In this document: one piece after another, positions 11,401 to 23,129 of the stretch
How positions within the stretch are numbered: the stretch's first letter is position 1
Layout: every line of letters starts with the position of its first letter
Assembly (NCBI RefSeq): GCF_000003855.2
Contig: NW_003101679.1
Coordinates: forward strand, 1,950,085-2,014,084
Source of the DNA: Blastomyces gilchristii SLH14081
Lineage: Eukaryota > Ascomycota > Eurotiomycetes > Onygenales > Ajellomycetaceae
DNA length: 64,000 nucleotides
Direction: 5' to 3'
Position numbers and translations under genes: made by a program
Notes under the pieces: generated by a model
Told to the model about the DNA's origin: nothing
Database searches by the model: none
The model's input: only the letters and a program-made list of their open reading frames with translations

Positions 11401-12128
11401 CTGTATTTATTAGAAACCTGAGGTACTTGAGTTTTAGATTTAATATATTCCCTGCGGGTTTTGAACTCACATGCCTTGGTTTCACACGCCAAGGCACTAC
11501 TGAGTAGCCGCATTAACCATTCGGTCACCGGGGCGATATTCATAATATTACTGAGAAAGTTTTGTATAAGAATCTGTTATTATAACACAGAATAACTTTT
11601 CTAGAGCTTTTTTAATATTTTTATATTAGTCAGACTGATGAAGTAGATTGTTATATAATTCTACTGTTAATGACTTTGTCAGAAGCTCTTTTAGAGTATT
11701 TTATATGTATTAACAGAGATCTGTGTAAGATTCATAGTCTTATGAATATCATCTTTCTGAATTCAATCATTATTAAAGAATATTAAACTTCTGTTTTAAG
11801 CATTTAATAAGATGTCTTATTCAGATAGTCAGACAAGTTCTATTATAAAATTATAGTCAAGATGATCAATCTTATATATATAAGCATCTTTATGTTACTG
11901 TTCTCTGACATCTATGTTTAGTTTCATTATATAACAGATGTAAACATCTTTTGAGTTATTAAATTCTATGAGAAGTAAGAGTTTCAGTAAGAAGATATAC
12001 TGAAGATTATAATATCTTATAACTGAAGATTTAATCATTGCATAGTGATATAAACTGCTGTCTATCATGACTTTCATATTATATGTGTTATTTATCACAG
12101 TAGATACAAGAATTATATTCATTGTCAT
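8439..12128 (-). pseudogene. Gypsy P pol: protease, RT/RNase H, integrase (broken)
   Basis: Encodes the replication and integration enzymes of the element. The protease piece is the best preserved, open at 11895-12128, with VMIDSS where a retroviral-type protease has D-S/T-G. The active-site Gly is replaced by Ser, as in copy Q. RT and RNase H follow at roughly 11100-9700, interrupted by the SINE upstream, and integrase at about 9450-8830. Alignment with copy Q is clear throughout; differences are mostly transitions. Plus-strand ORFs at 10338-10544 and 10541-10780 are antisense shadows. Confidence 0.82.
11167..11534 (-). mobile_element. tRNA-derived SINE, copy S1
   Basis: A 368-bp SINE on the minus strand, inserted in the gypsy P pol region. 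The tRNA-related head lies at 11534-11450, with A-box and B-box remnants. A unique body follows, and the 3' tail is a run of TAA units (plus-strand TTATTATTATTC). It is flanked by a 15-bp target duplication, GATATTyATAATATT, at 11152-11166 and 11535-11549 with one mismatch. Compared with copies S3 and S4 it has several C-to-T and G-to-A changes. The ORF at 11355-11543 is only the SINE read through. Confidence 0.92.
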
Positions 12129-13644
12129 TTCTCTTTAAATTATTATCATCTGACCTCTTGAACCTTCTGCTTGTGAGTTTGAGCAGAAGCTAATCTTTTC
12201 CCTGTTTCATCAGAGTGTTCTTATAGTTATCTTCTGAATCTTTCTCTAATATAATGTAGTTGATGCAGACAGGCACTGATTCTTTCTTTGAATAAGAAGA
12301 TACATAGGTGAGCACTAATCTTTCTCTTGAGTGAGAAGGCATGTACACTGATTAGTAGTTGAAAGTGATATGTTCTGATCAGTTACAGTTAATACATATT
12401 TTCTGTTAATGTTAATTGACAGTTTCTTCAGCAGCGATTTCAGGGACTTAGAAGCTTGTTCAGGCAGTGAACACTCTTGTTTGTATATAGATATTTAAGT
12501 CTACTCAATTCATGATATCTGCATTATTATTATTCTTTGACACAGATGTATAAGTGACTGAGATATAACATCTTCTGCTGTTATTCTGTATACTTTTAAG
12601 CTTGATAAGATAATCATTCAGTGTTTGAAGTTATATGCAGAAGCCTTCATAAGTCAGGTCTTCATCTATGCCTATAATAACTTGTAAGAGTTTGAAAGTG
12701 AGTCTCTTCTTGAGCATGCTAATCTTCATTCAATTCTCTCAAGATTAATCACCTGCTTCTAGAATCTTGATGTTGAAGTCATGAATGAATGTTGTAAGAG
12801 AAGTATTTCTCTGTTAAGCACTCTGTAATCAATCTAATGTCTTCTACTCTCTAGTAGTATCTCGGAACAGAATATTGAGATGTCTAATGATGTTGTCAGA
12901 TATATGTAACATTGATTCACATGCCTTTATTTATAAATGAAACTTCTGTTTTATACAATCTTTCAATTGATCATTGATATATCAATCTTGATTAATTAAT
13001 GAATCACTGACATCTTCATCTATACTTAGTTTTGTGCGTATGTTCAATCTTCATGATGAATAGAGAGTGAGATTAGAAGTATTAAAATATGTGAGAGTAT
13101 CTAACTATTTCTTCAGTGCTTGCATTGTATTCATATCTAATTCAGTCAATATTATCTGTGCAGAGGTTTCTTGTTGAGTTAATTATTGAATTTCTTTATA
13201 TTGATATTATTGATTCACATGTATATCAGCTATCTGTTATTGTTGTAATTTCAACATTGCTCAGAGTCACTGCAGCACTGTGTCTATACTCACATTCAAG
13301 AGTTCTCTCATATTATTGATAGACATAGCTATATTGTTTGTTAAATGTGTGATATCTGTGTTTGAGAGTTCTTTGAAATTGAGTGCTTCAAGATTGAAAG
13401 AAGTGTAATTTTATGAATATCTTATATATCTAAGATGTGAGAACTCTCAGGTCTTTTACTAATATTCTCTTTATAAGATCTTGTTACAGAGTCAGAGTAA
13501 CTGATGAGCAAGCTTCTATCTAAAGACTTGATATTTACTTACCTGATTGTTTGTTTCTCTATTTCTTATGCATTGTTACATGTTCAGATATCTCTTTTTA
13601 ATGAATAATCATTTCTAATGAGAAGACACTAAACATTTTTCAGA
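12129..13644 (-). pseudogene. Gypsy P gag and leader (broken)
   Basis: This region aligns with 21618-23110 of copy Q. The capsid part is degraded by stops. A single CCHC zinc knuckle lies near 12390-12430 (NCN.SEHITFN), but its last Cys is replaced by Tyr, whereas copy Q still reads HIAFNC. The gag product would package the element RNA. The primer-binding site should lie just inside the LTR at about 13644; I could not match it to a particular tRNA. Confidence 0.7.
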
Positions 13645-13936
13645 TGTAAGAGGCCCACGCCGAATAGATCAGTATTAATATATAGATCTTATATAACAAA
13701 AGTGAAACATGTTAGAGAAGAAAGAAAGAGAAAGTAAGAATCAGCAATCAGAGTGAATATTTATACACATAAAAGATGGAGCTTCGGGGCAGAAGAATAG
13801 GAATTCCGGGGTGAAAGAATAGGAATTCCATGGGTTCTTCAGCTGAGAATCGGCGACCGAGAATCGGAACTTTCAGCAGGAATCTATGAAGTGTAATGAA
13901 ATAGTCTATATAATTGATCGGGCGCAGCCTGCCACA
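13645..13936 (-). repeat. 5' LTR of gypsy P (292 bp)
   Basis: Begins (minus strand) TGTGGCAGGCTGCGCCC and ends in CTTACA, matching the 331-bp LTRs of copy Q but about 40 bp shorter through internal loss. The conserved TATATAAG box lies on the minus strand near 13700. The 5 bp beyond its outer end are ATCTG. The matching duplication cannot be checked because the other end of the element is missing. Confidence 0.88.
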
Positions 13937-14078
13937 ATCTGAGATCTTTAATATTTGAAATAACGTGATTTGAGATCAATGTGATGAATACAAATCATGA
14001 TCAGAAGTAATGCTTTTAGAAAATGTGACAACTGTAAAGTTTGATTCTGGTCTCAGACACGGTCACATGATCAGTCTA
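13937..14078 (-). repeat. Terminal-repeat-like segment beginning TAGACTGA
   Basis: Read from 14078 leftwards, it starts TAGACTGATCATGTGACCG. It aligns over about 150 bp with 53183-53340 and over its first 40 bp with both arms of the foldback at 19266-19923. It is cut on the left by the gypsy P LTR, which therefore inserted into it. The TAG-initial end is compatible with a hAT-type terminal repeat, but no target duplication is visible. Confidence 0.6.
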
Positions 14079-17000
14079 GCTGCTACTATTATTAATAACA
14101 TTGATTCTGTGAACATGAATATAGACTCTGAGAAAACTCAGATATTAAAGATATTAAAAACTCTTTTCAATTAGTATTATAATCTTGAGCATGTTCACAC
14201 TGATACTATAATTACTATAGTCAAGAATTCTCATACTGAAGTCACAATTAAAGATTCTAAGACTAAGTTCTTATGCAAAGAGTGTGTCAAGACAGGTATG
14301 ATATGAGATTATTTAAAAATATCAATATCTAGATCTATTCAACTTTTTAAGAAGATTTATATTAATCTTGTAAATAATGAATATATATTAAAAGATCTCT
14401 CTGATCACTCTTTGAAGTCTTATTAGAAGATTAAATACTGAATACTTATTATCTATAACATGATACACTACTGCTAAGTATATCTTTTAAAGTTCAAATA
14501 TGAGACTATTCAATACTTTAAGTAATGACTCAGATTTATGAGTAATCTCAGTTATACTGCTTCAGCTTTTCTACAGACTAATATTAACAGTGTTTTCCAG
14601 TTCACATATATACACGTGGTTATGAATTTATATAATATTAAATAAGAACTGATGATACTACATTCACTATATTTAGATAGTGTTTTCAAGCATGAGATCT
14701 GAACTATTATGAGACAGGTTAGAGCTACTTATTTAAAAGATAATCTTTCTAAGAAGTTCTGAGTAGATGTTCTACAGACAGTTATTATAATAATTAATAA
14801 TACTTTCACATTTATAATTCTTTATAACTTGAAATTTTAACTCTCTACTGCAGAGACTTCTGTAGTTTTCAGTTTATATAAGATCTCTTAATATGCTCTT
14901 ATAAATGCTTCACTGAATGTAAAGTATTTTCACTGATTAAGTATAAAGATCTTTATTCACTTGCATGAATCTCAGAAGTCTGTAGATAAGCTTTCTTCAC
15001 ATGCTAATTTCTATCATATTATTGAATTTAGTAGCACATTGATCTATCATCTATGAAATCTCAAATCTGACAAGATTATTGCTAGTAGCAATATGAGACT
15101 CTCAATCACTGAAAAATCAGAATCAGCTATATCTGTGATACTCACTAATTATATCACTGAACTGAAATCTGATATTTATTTAGTTGATAATAAAGATGCT
15201 TCTGATATTGATAATCTGAATTTTACATGATTGCAGCCCGCGAAATCACTGACTATAAATACTCTGAGCTCTATTACAGATAATCTTCTGAAATTCTATA
15301 AGAATGTCATATCTCAGTCAGAGAGAGTAGAGAATTATTAAAAGAAGTTTATACAATATAAAATTACTGATCTTGAGAGATATAATATATGAAGTTTAAT
15401 TCTGAGATTTGATATTCTGAATAGTGAATCAATCACTCTGAGCTGTTAAGTATTTCTTAAGAAAGATAGACTTATAGATCTGAATGCTGATTCTGATAAT
15501 ATTCTTAGAAAATTATATTAAGTGATTTGTAGTAACTAACTTAAGAAGAGTTCTAGAGAAGAGATCTATGCTTCTGTTATTATTAATACTGCTAATTATA
15601 TGCTTTTTCCTATAGCAGTACTACACAGTTGAACACTCTGTTAAGTTAATATAGTGATAATATATCTGTATAAGTATCTTGCAAAGAAGGTCTATATAAG
15701 ACAACTCACTGAATTTGAGATAGATTTACTGAAAACCTTTGTCTGCATGATTAATAGTAGTTTATACAGTCTGAACCCTGTAGTGAAGATCTGATATAAT
15801 GACTTAACAGCTCTATTAAGTGATCTTAACTTTGTAGTCAGTGTCTATAATCTGACACTCTGATATCATATATCGAGATATTATCTATATATAATAATTT
15901 ACATTGACAATCTTAACATTCTATCTGAAGTCTCTGAGAATGTCAATTAATTAGTAGATATACTTAGTGAGAAATTGAAAGTCAAGAATCTACATTAATT
16001 GACTAAGTATTTAAGTATGAAAGTTAATTATTCTGACTAAGAAATTGAGTTAATATATTGCTGATATATTAAATGTCTTATAAAGGTTTCTATCTTGATA
16101 ATACAGTTACTGTCAAAACACTGATGAAGAATGAATTTCACATTAATGATTTCTCAATATTTGAGAAAGAGACTAGTTTTACAATTCAGTGATATTAATA
16201 TGATATAAACTGCTTGTAATATCTGGCAGTTAAAACATGTTCTGATATCACTTATACTGCCTTGCTACTTGCTTAATGAAATGTTAATTTAACATCTTAA
16301 TATTGAAAGACTCTGTTACATGTTATATATTATTTAAAAGAAATAATGAATTTGAGCATTTTCTATAAATATAATCTGTATAAAAATTCTGTTTTCATCA
16401 ATTCTTTCATTTTCACTGATTCTTTCATTCTTAATAATTCTTCTGTGTTGACTGATTCTTCTGTTCTCTCTAATTTCTGCAATGATTTTTACTTACTGTT
16501 TAACTACTTGAATTCTGATTGAGTGAGCCTCTTGAATAATGATAGAAAATCAACATCTGATTATGTTTGTAAGCTTGTAGATAATCTGATTTCATGATGT
16601 TCAGTAAAGCATTCTTACATATGTTTAAGTTTTAATAAGACTGAATATATAACTCTTAGTAAGACAGTCTGCAAAGTAACAAGAATTCAGAATCTCATAA
16701 TTGAGCTTGACTTTATTATCATATCTCTGATATGAGTTCTCACTGATAATAAGAGTGCTATAGATCTGCCCCGGTGGCTGAATAATTAATGCAGTCACCC
16801 GGTAGCGCCTTGATATGAGAAACCAAGGCATGTGAGTTCAAAACCCGCAGAGAATACATTAAATCTGAAACTCAAGCATCTCAGATTTCTAATAAATACA
16901 GAGAGATGCAAATTGCTTCAATAAATCACTCTATGTTTCTGAGATGAGAAAGTTATTATTGTATGAATTTAATTATTACTTCTTTGTATTTTCTATATTA

Positions 17001-17510
17001 TTGTTATCTTGATGTAGTCTCAACACCTGTATTTTCTTCTGTATAATCAACACTTGATCTGTATTTAACATTACGCAAGGACTCATCATAAACTCCGCTT
17101 GCATATGAGTATAATGAAAGAATAATAATAATAATAAGTGCTATAGATCTTGCAAAGATAATACTTATTACAGTCTAAAGTAAGTATATTAACACATGTT
17201 TTCATTTTGTATGTTGATAGTTGAATTAGAGAGTTATTAATTTGAAATATATTTCTATCACTCAGATAATAGTGAATAAACTCACTAAATCTCTAGATAC
17301 TGTAATATTTATATAACTTATGATTTTATCAGGTTTTACAGATGCAAAAGCTAGAAATGATTAATATTACATTTGTATTGAATTTTAACAGACTATCTTG
17401 ATGAATTGAGTGTTTTTATACGTGATTCTTATTATCTTAAGAGAGAGTGTTTGCTATTACAGCTGTTACAGCTATTGACTGTGACAATCTCTCTAGATTA
17501 TATAATTAAT
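14079..17510 (+). pseudogene. Ty1/copia pol (5' truncated, broken)
   Basis: The order of domains is that of Ty1/copia. A GAG-pre-integrase segment comes first (about 14165-14310, with LEHVHTD and CKECVKTGMI). The integrase core follows (14320-15120); its DNG block reads NIN and its first Asp reads Asn, so the catalytic residues are damaged. Reverse transcriptase follows (15690-16120), with MINSSLYSLNP, YNDLTALLSDLNF and a YVDD-like motif reading YIDN at about 15896-15907. RT ends with KVKNLHxLTKYLSMKVN. Gag and the 5' LTR are absent on the left, where the segment meets a different repeat. RNase H is expected around 16200-17400 but is not clearly readable. A SINE is inserted at 16768-17136. 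Confidence 0.82.
16768..17136 (+). mobile_element. tRNA-derived SINE, copy S2
   Basis: A 369-bp SINE on the plus strand inside the copia remnant. It begins GCCCCGGTGGCTGAAT and ends GAAGAATAATAATAATAA. The perfect 14-bp target duplication is AGTGCTATAGATCT at 16754-16767 and 17137-17150. Compared with S3 it has about 23 clear transitions in its first 190 bp, nearly all at GG/CC or CG. This makes it a useful ruler for the local mutation process. Confidence 0.94.
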
Positions 17511-18540
17511 CACTATATTAAGCTCTTTGTAAATAGATCTATTAATACAATCTTCAAGTATTCTATAAAAACAGATCTTTATTACTAAAGAGAATAATTG
17601 CAGTAATTCTCTGTTTTTATATTATAAAAATAAATTATTCTTATTTCTTTCTTCTTTCTTTTCTCTTCTTCAAATCATCACTAATTTCAAGCTAATATGG
17701 AAACTATTAAAATACTCTCAGAAATTCTTATATTAAAAAGTATAGACGAATTAAATTTTTAATAAATATAGAAGAAATTAAATTACTGTCTAGAATATCA
17801 ATTATTTACTCTCTTTTAATAAAATAGTAGTCATATCTCTCTTTTCTCTTAAATGAAATATAGTCTGAGAAATGTGAGTATTATACTAGATTATAATGAC
17901 TAATACAGCTTCAGTACATAGAGCTATATATACAGTATATGCTGAATTGAAAAGCTGTATGAGTTGCACACTGACAGCAGCATCTCAATGAGAGTTATAT
18001 AGTATAAGAAAGCTGTAACTTTTAGTTATATATACAGAGAGTGAATTATCAGAGTAAGTATATATATATTATATAAAAGTAATACTTTTTAATAATACTC
18101 AGTCTTTAATATTGTAAAAATAGAGTCTCTTTATAACATTTATTTTCATCAGAAGTTAGAGAATCTTATATTTCTTAAGATTGTTTTCACATATTTTATC
18201 TATGAAATTAATAAGAGAAATTATGAATTTTAGTATTCTACTCTTAATATACTTTAAGTGATAGCAGATTTCATTCTAACAACCCTTTTTAAGTATATAT
18301 TTTCTAGTTATTCACATTTATATAGATATATATACATTATTTAGTAGATAATATTAAAATAATGACTTATTATAGTTATATTACTCTTACTATAAGAGAT
18401 ATATAATTTCTAATAAATATTATAAAGACTCTGAGAAGTAAGTATTTTAAAAATACTACAGCTCTGTAATCTTAATTTTTGTTAATTTTTTGTAATTTTT
18501 TTCTTTTTCTCTTTTTCTTTTTTTTTCATTGTAATAAAGA
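17510..18540 (+). repeat. Dispersed repeat with LTR-like first part, copy 1
   Basis: About 1 kb that aligns, inverted, with 53560-54628. The first 400 bp correspond to the LTR-like unit at 54229-54628; here its TGTT..AACA ends are degraded. The rest contains a degenerate copy of a GC-rich segment and ends in a long pyrimidine-rich tract (18470-18535). It directly follows the copia remnant, so the first part may be the copia 3' LTR. Because the following 630 bp are also shared by both copies, those bases belong to the repeat and are not random flank. The ORF at 17406-17588 overlaps the boundary and is not supported. Confidence 0.55.
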
Positions 18541-18990
18541 TAATATTGTAGAGTGATTAATTGCATATTAAGATCTAGCTATTATGCAGCCTTTTATATG
18601 TGATAAGTATTTACTGAGACATCAATAAATATCTCACTTATATAGAAGTAGTCAGTTTATAGAGAGAGAATCTGACACCTCTCTTAATCACTACTCTGTT
18701 AAGTAGATATTTACAACTCAGCAGAGTGATTTTATAACTAGAGAAGAAATATTACATATAAAATAGTAGTGTCTTCTGTCAAAGGTTTCACAGAAGACTA
18801 ACAAGAATTGCAGAATTAAAGAAAATTAGTATAGAGGCATCAGACTGATTAGACCTTGCATACATTGAAATATTCACAGAGCTTTGCAGGCTGTGAGTAC
18901 TTGAATCTGCATATTAATCAGAGTGTTTTTATAAATCTTAAAAGTTAATACTTTTATAAGAGTATCTGCAGTCATGTTAATAGTATTCAT
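18541..18990. other. Unassigned AT-rich spacer
   Basis: I see no coding frame, RNA gene or match to the other repeats of the window here. Composition is like the decayed transposons around it, so it may be an unrecognisable transposon remnant. Confidence 0.4.
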
Positions 18991-19090
18991 TAGACTGACT
19001 GCTGAGATTATGAATTTCATATTTAGTCTTATTGAATCTGATCTTATACATTTCTTAGCGTGAATCCCGCTGGGACTAATTATCAAAAAT
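18991..19090 (+). repeat. 100-bp repeat beginning TAGACTGA, copy f; spacer to 19265
   Basis: This segment aligns over about 100 bp with 41785-41884, where it begins TAGACTGGCCCGCGAG. Both copies continue with ATGAATTTCA, a run with TCTGATCTyATACAT, and end in ATCAAAAA. It may be the end of a hAT-type element, since it begins with TAG and one copy lies next to a hAT remnant. The following 19091-19265 is AT-rich and unassigned, except for AAAAGTAATGCTTTTTGATA at its end. The minus ORF at 18874-19098 crosses the repeat and is not supported. Confidence 0.5.
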
Positions 19091-19265
19091 AAATGCAAAG
19101 TGACTATTTATTAGATCTTAAAATGAGACTATAACTTAGAAAAAATAAGAAAGTGATCTTCTTTGATCTCATTTAGTTTCATTCTCGATAAAAAGTGACT
19201 ATTTTTAGAGATTTTAAGGTTTTTTTTAGACTAGTTTTAATTTTTTAAAAAGTAATGCTTTTTGA

Positions 19266-19923
19266 TAACACTCAAATGAGATTTAAAGTCATTTAAAGCA
19301 ATAAAATGAATTTAGATTGAGAAGTAAAAATCATGCTCTTATTTGAAAAATGTGATAAGAATAGACAGTAAGTCTCACTGAGACAGTATGAGACTACTAT
19401 CTAATCTTAAAACTGTGTAATGAAATCAATCAAATTGATAATAAAACTATTAAATATTCTGATTCTGGTTCTAGACACAGTCATACGGTCAGTCTAGTGT
19501 TCACTCATTCAATCTTGATAATGTCTGATGCAGCAGTATTACAGATGTAATAGTGTTTTATTTTAATATAGTATATGTTATAAGTGATCTTGTCACTGTT
19601 CACTATGATAATCACTCACATCATTATTGTCAATGTACAGAGAAACAGTGAAGTCAGAGAGTAAAAATTCAAGCTTAATTAGTAGTCTATACTAGACTGA
19701 CCGTGTGACTGTGTCTGAGATTAGAATTAGAATATTTGATAGTCTTATTATCAATTTAATTAATGTCATTACATGGTTTTAAGATTAGATAGTAATCTTA
19801 TACTGTCTCAGTGAGACTTACTGTCTACTCTTGTCACATTTTTCAAATAAGATCATGATTTTCTCTTCTCAAGTTAAATTCATTTTATTGCTTTAAATGA
19901 CTTTAAAACTCATTTGAGTGTTA
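19266..19923. repeat. Foldback repeat: two 231-bp inverted arms around a 196-bp core
   Basis: The outer ends are TAACACTCAAATGAG and its complement. The left arm (19266-19496) and right arm (19693-19923) are inverted copies, with mismatches that are mainly transitions. The inner arm ends are the TAGACTGACCGTGTGAC sequence also seen at 14078 and 53183, so that motif faces inward here. The core (19497-19692) holds no ORF. TA is present at both outer ends, which would suit a TA target, but the right side abuts LINE C at once. It could be a foldback MITE or two transposon ends joined in inverse order. Confidence 0.75.
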
Positions 19924-21286
19924 GAACACGATTACGCTCCACCACGAACTCGCTCGATTTTTTTGAATAAGAACTCGCTGATAGATTCATTGAAAAGCCC
20001 TCAATCATGCGAGTATTTTGACCCCATCGCCGACTGCATACCCCGTGTGGTGGTGGAGTTATCCAGTCAAACATGAACAAGACATTGTTCGAAACTCCTG
20101 TGTGGGATTATCCCTCATTCTCCCCTATCACACCACAACCCCGGGCCAAATTGTCATACAAATTGTAGAGTGAAAAGACCTAGCTGTATATACCAATCTT
20201 CTTGATTTTGAAAGATCCCTGATCTGTAATTGTGAAGATATCTGAGAAGCAATGTTAATGAAAACCCTGTTCATCTTTGATATTTCAAAACATCAATGCC
20301 AAGTTCCACTCTTGTACCGCCCGTCCCAATCAGGCTCATTCTCAGCAGAAAAATACAAAAAGATATCTCAGTAATAATATCAAGTACATAATTAATGAAC
20401 ACTTCTAAAGTGCATTCTTTATAAATACTCTGTCTGTCTTCAGTGTATCTAGACATCAATATCAAGTCTCATTCTTATATCATCTCTCTCAATCTGGCTC
20501 ATCTCTGACAGAATAATACAAAAAGATACCTCAGTAACAGTATGCAATATATAGTCAGTGAATAACAAGTTAACAGAACAAGTTAACAGCATGTTAATAA
20601 CTATAAATTCAGTATATCTCAAGATCTGACTGAGTCTTTGATCTCTGCACAGTGAGACATATTAAATCTAGTTTTAATATCTCAATATTCAATAGATTCT
20701 ATAAGAGATTGAGAACAGTAATACTAGATTTCTATTGAATTTAAGAATTAACTCTATATTGATATAATCATTGACAAAGTCTTTTATTTTAAGATATAAA
20801 TAACTAGTTTCTCTACATTCTGCCGATAATATTTATATTATTATATAGAAACAGACTTATATTCTCTATAATATCAAGACTCTGAAGAAGAAAAGTCTTG
20901 ATAGAAGATATATAGTAGTATATATCTTAGCAGTTTCTATCTCATTCTTCTATAGTAGTTAATACAGAAAAAAAAAAAAGATCTTAGAAATAGTTTTTTA
21001 CTTCTCTTGAAAAAGTAAGATGTTTTTCTCTGAGTTTTATATAATATTCTTATAAAGAATTAAAAAGAGAGTTATTTTCTGTTATAATTTTACATTCTTT
21101 TAAATAAGAATTACTTTTTCAGTCACTGAAAAGCTTTTATTAATACTTAATTCTTTTTTACACTTTTTATTAACTGATTTGAGTTGTATACTTATTATGT
21201 GAGAAGAATTGAATAATTTAGAATAAAATTGAATAGTTTTAATCAATTTCTCTGTAAAAAATTCATTTATTTTTTATCAGTTTTTC
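19924..21286 (+). mobile_element. LINE C, 5' segment
   Basis: The 5' end of a plus-strand Tad1-like LINE. It begins near CGCTCCACCACGAACTCG and carries the same GC-rich first 300 bp as copies B and D, then the two tandem units (about 20277-20410 and 20440-20570), then the long AT-rich leader. It is interrupted at 21286 by gypsy Q and resumes at 27053. The first 300 bp keep many CG, CC and GG dinucleotides, while the following leader has few. The minus ORF at 20271-20465 is the antisense frame of the tandem units. Confidence 0.88.
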
Positions 21287-21617
21287 TGTGACGGGCTGCG
21301 CCCGATCAATCATATAGATGATTTCATTACACTTCATAGATTCTTCCACTTCACTTCATAGATTCTTCCATTTCCCTATTGAACATGTATGCCCCAATTC
21401 TCGGCCATTCTCAATCGCCGATCCTCGGCCGTCATGAACGCGTATAGATTCTTCCGCCCCGAAGCTCCACTGCATACATCACCACATATGTGTATAAATA
21501 TTCATCTCAATCACTGATTTCTATGCTTTCTCTTTCTTTTTGTTCTTTAATGTTTTTCTCTTTGTTATATAAGATCTATCAATATCATATCAATCTATTC
21601 AGTGTAGATCTCTTACA
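21287..21617 (+). repeat. 5' LTR of gypsy Q (331 bp)
   Basis: Begins TGTGACGGGCTGCGCCC and ends CTCTTACA, with short inverted TGT..ACA ends. It has the same length as the 3' LTR at 26722-27052. The central part is GC-rich and keeps CG dinucleotides, unlike the element body. It would carry the promoter and polyadenylation signals of the element. The primer-binding site should start at 21618 (TTAGAAAAATG...); I cannot match it to a tRNA with confidence. Confidence 0.93.
21566..21573 (+). promoter_or_regulatory. Candidate TATA box of the gypsy LTR
   Basis: TATATAAG about 45 bp before the LTR end, preceded by a CTTTGT stretch. The same TATATAAG is found in the 3' LTR (27001-27008) and in inverse orientation in the P and S LTRs. 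Conservation in four decayed copies suggests it was a promoter element of the family. Confidence 0.55.
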
Positions 21618-23110
21618 TTAGAAAAATGTTTATCATCTTCTTATTAGAAAATGATTATTCATGCATTGTCTCCTCATTAGAAATGATTATTCATTGAGAG
21701 ATATTCAAACATGTAACAACATGTAAGAAATAGAGAAATAGTTAAACAGTTAAGAGAACACTGAGTCTTCAGATAGAAGCTTACTCATCAGTCACTCTGA
21801 CTCTGCAATTAGATCTTATAAAGAGAATGTCAGTAAAAGACCTGAGAGTTCTGACACTCAGATATATGAGATATTCATATAATTACACTTCTTCAGATTT
21901 CACAGATATCACATATCTGACAAACAATATAATCATGTCTAATGATAATATAAGAGAACCTCTGAACATGAGTATAGACACAGTGCTACAGTGACTCTGA
22001 GCAATGTTGAAACTACAACAACAATAAATAGCTGATATACATGCAACTTAATAATGTCAATATAAAGAGATTTAATAATTAACTCACACAATTTCAACAT
22101 CTACAGAATTGAATACAAAAGTGCTGAAAGAATGCTTAGATGCTCTCACATATTTCAATGCTTTCAATCTCACTCTCTACTCATCATGAAGAATGAAAAT
22201 GCTCATGAAACTGAGTATAGATGAAGATGTCATCAGTTTATTAATCAATCAAGATTGATATATCAATGAATAATTGAAAGATTGCATGAAACAGAAGTTT
22301 CATTTATGAATAAAAGCATGTGAATCAGCATTGTGAACATCTGATAAGATCATGAAATATCTTGATATTCTATTCTGAGACACTGCTATGCAACAGAAAG
22401 TATTAGATTAGTTACAGAGCATCTGACAGAGAAACACTTCTCTTACAACATTCATCTCTGACTTCAACATCAAGATTCTAAAAGCAGGTAATCAATCTTA
22501 AGAGGATTGAATGAAGATTAGCATGCTCAAGAAGACATTAACTTTCAAACTCTTACAGACTCTTGTAAGTGTAGACAAAGACCAGACTTATAAAGACTTC
22601 TACACACAGCTCTGAACAATGAATGACTATCTTATCAAGCTCAAGAGTATACAGAACAGTGATAGAAGATATTACACTTCAGCAACTCATACACCTGTGC
22701 TGAGAAATAACAATGATGCAGATGCCATGAATTGAGTAGACTTAAATATCTACACACAAGCAAGAATCTCTGCCATCTGAACAGGCTTTCAAATCCCTAG
22801 AATCACTCTTAAAGAAGTCATCAATCAATGTCAATGTGAAGTATGCATCAACTGTAACTGATTAGAACACATTGCTTTCAACTGCTAATTGACCTATGTG
22901 TCTTTACACTCAAGAAAAAGATCAGCATCTTCTTAATTGAGAGAAAGATCAGTGTCTTCTCATTCAAAGAATGAATCAGTACCTGTTCATGTCAATCACA
23001 TTCCAGTGAAGAAAGATTGAGAAGATAAATACAAGAATGTCTCAATGAAACAGGGAAAAGGTTAGCTTCTATTCAAATTCATAAACAGAAGCTTGAAGAG
23101 ATCAGATAAT
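21618..23110 (+). pseudogene. Gypsy Q gag (broken)
   Basis: The region between the LTR and the protease. The capsid part is readable only in fragments because of stops. A CCHC knuckle is clear at about 22837-22890 (CINCN.LEHIAFNC), the usual nucleic-acid-binding end of gag. Copy P aligns over the whole length. I cannot fix the start codon. Confidence 0.75.
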
Positions 23111-23129
23111 AATAATTTAAAGAGAAAAT

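Larger units (their letters stand above)
8439..13936 (-). mobile_element. Ty3/gypsy retrotransposon, copy P (3' truncated)
   Basis: Minus-strand copy of the same family as the complete element at 21287-27052. It starts with a 5' LTR (13936-13645), followed by gag, protease, RT/RNase H and integrase in the usual Ty3 order. It ends at about 8439, in the segment between integrase and chromodomain (matching about 26410 of copy Q), so the chromodomain and 3' LTR are missing. The break lies beside the LINE B 5' end. A SINE (11167-11534) is inserted in the pol region. All frames contain stops. Confidence 0.88.
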
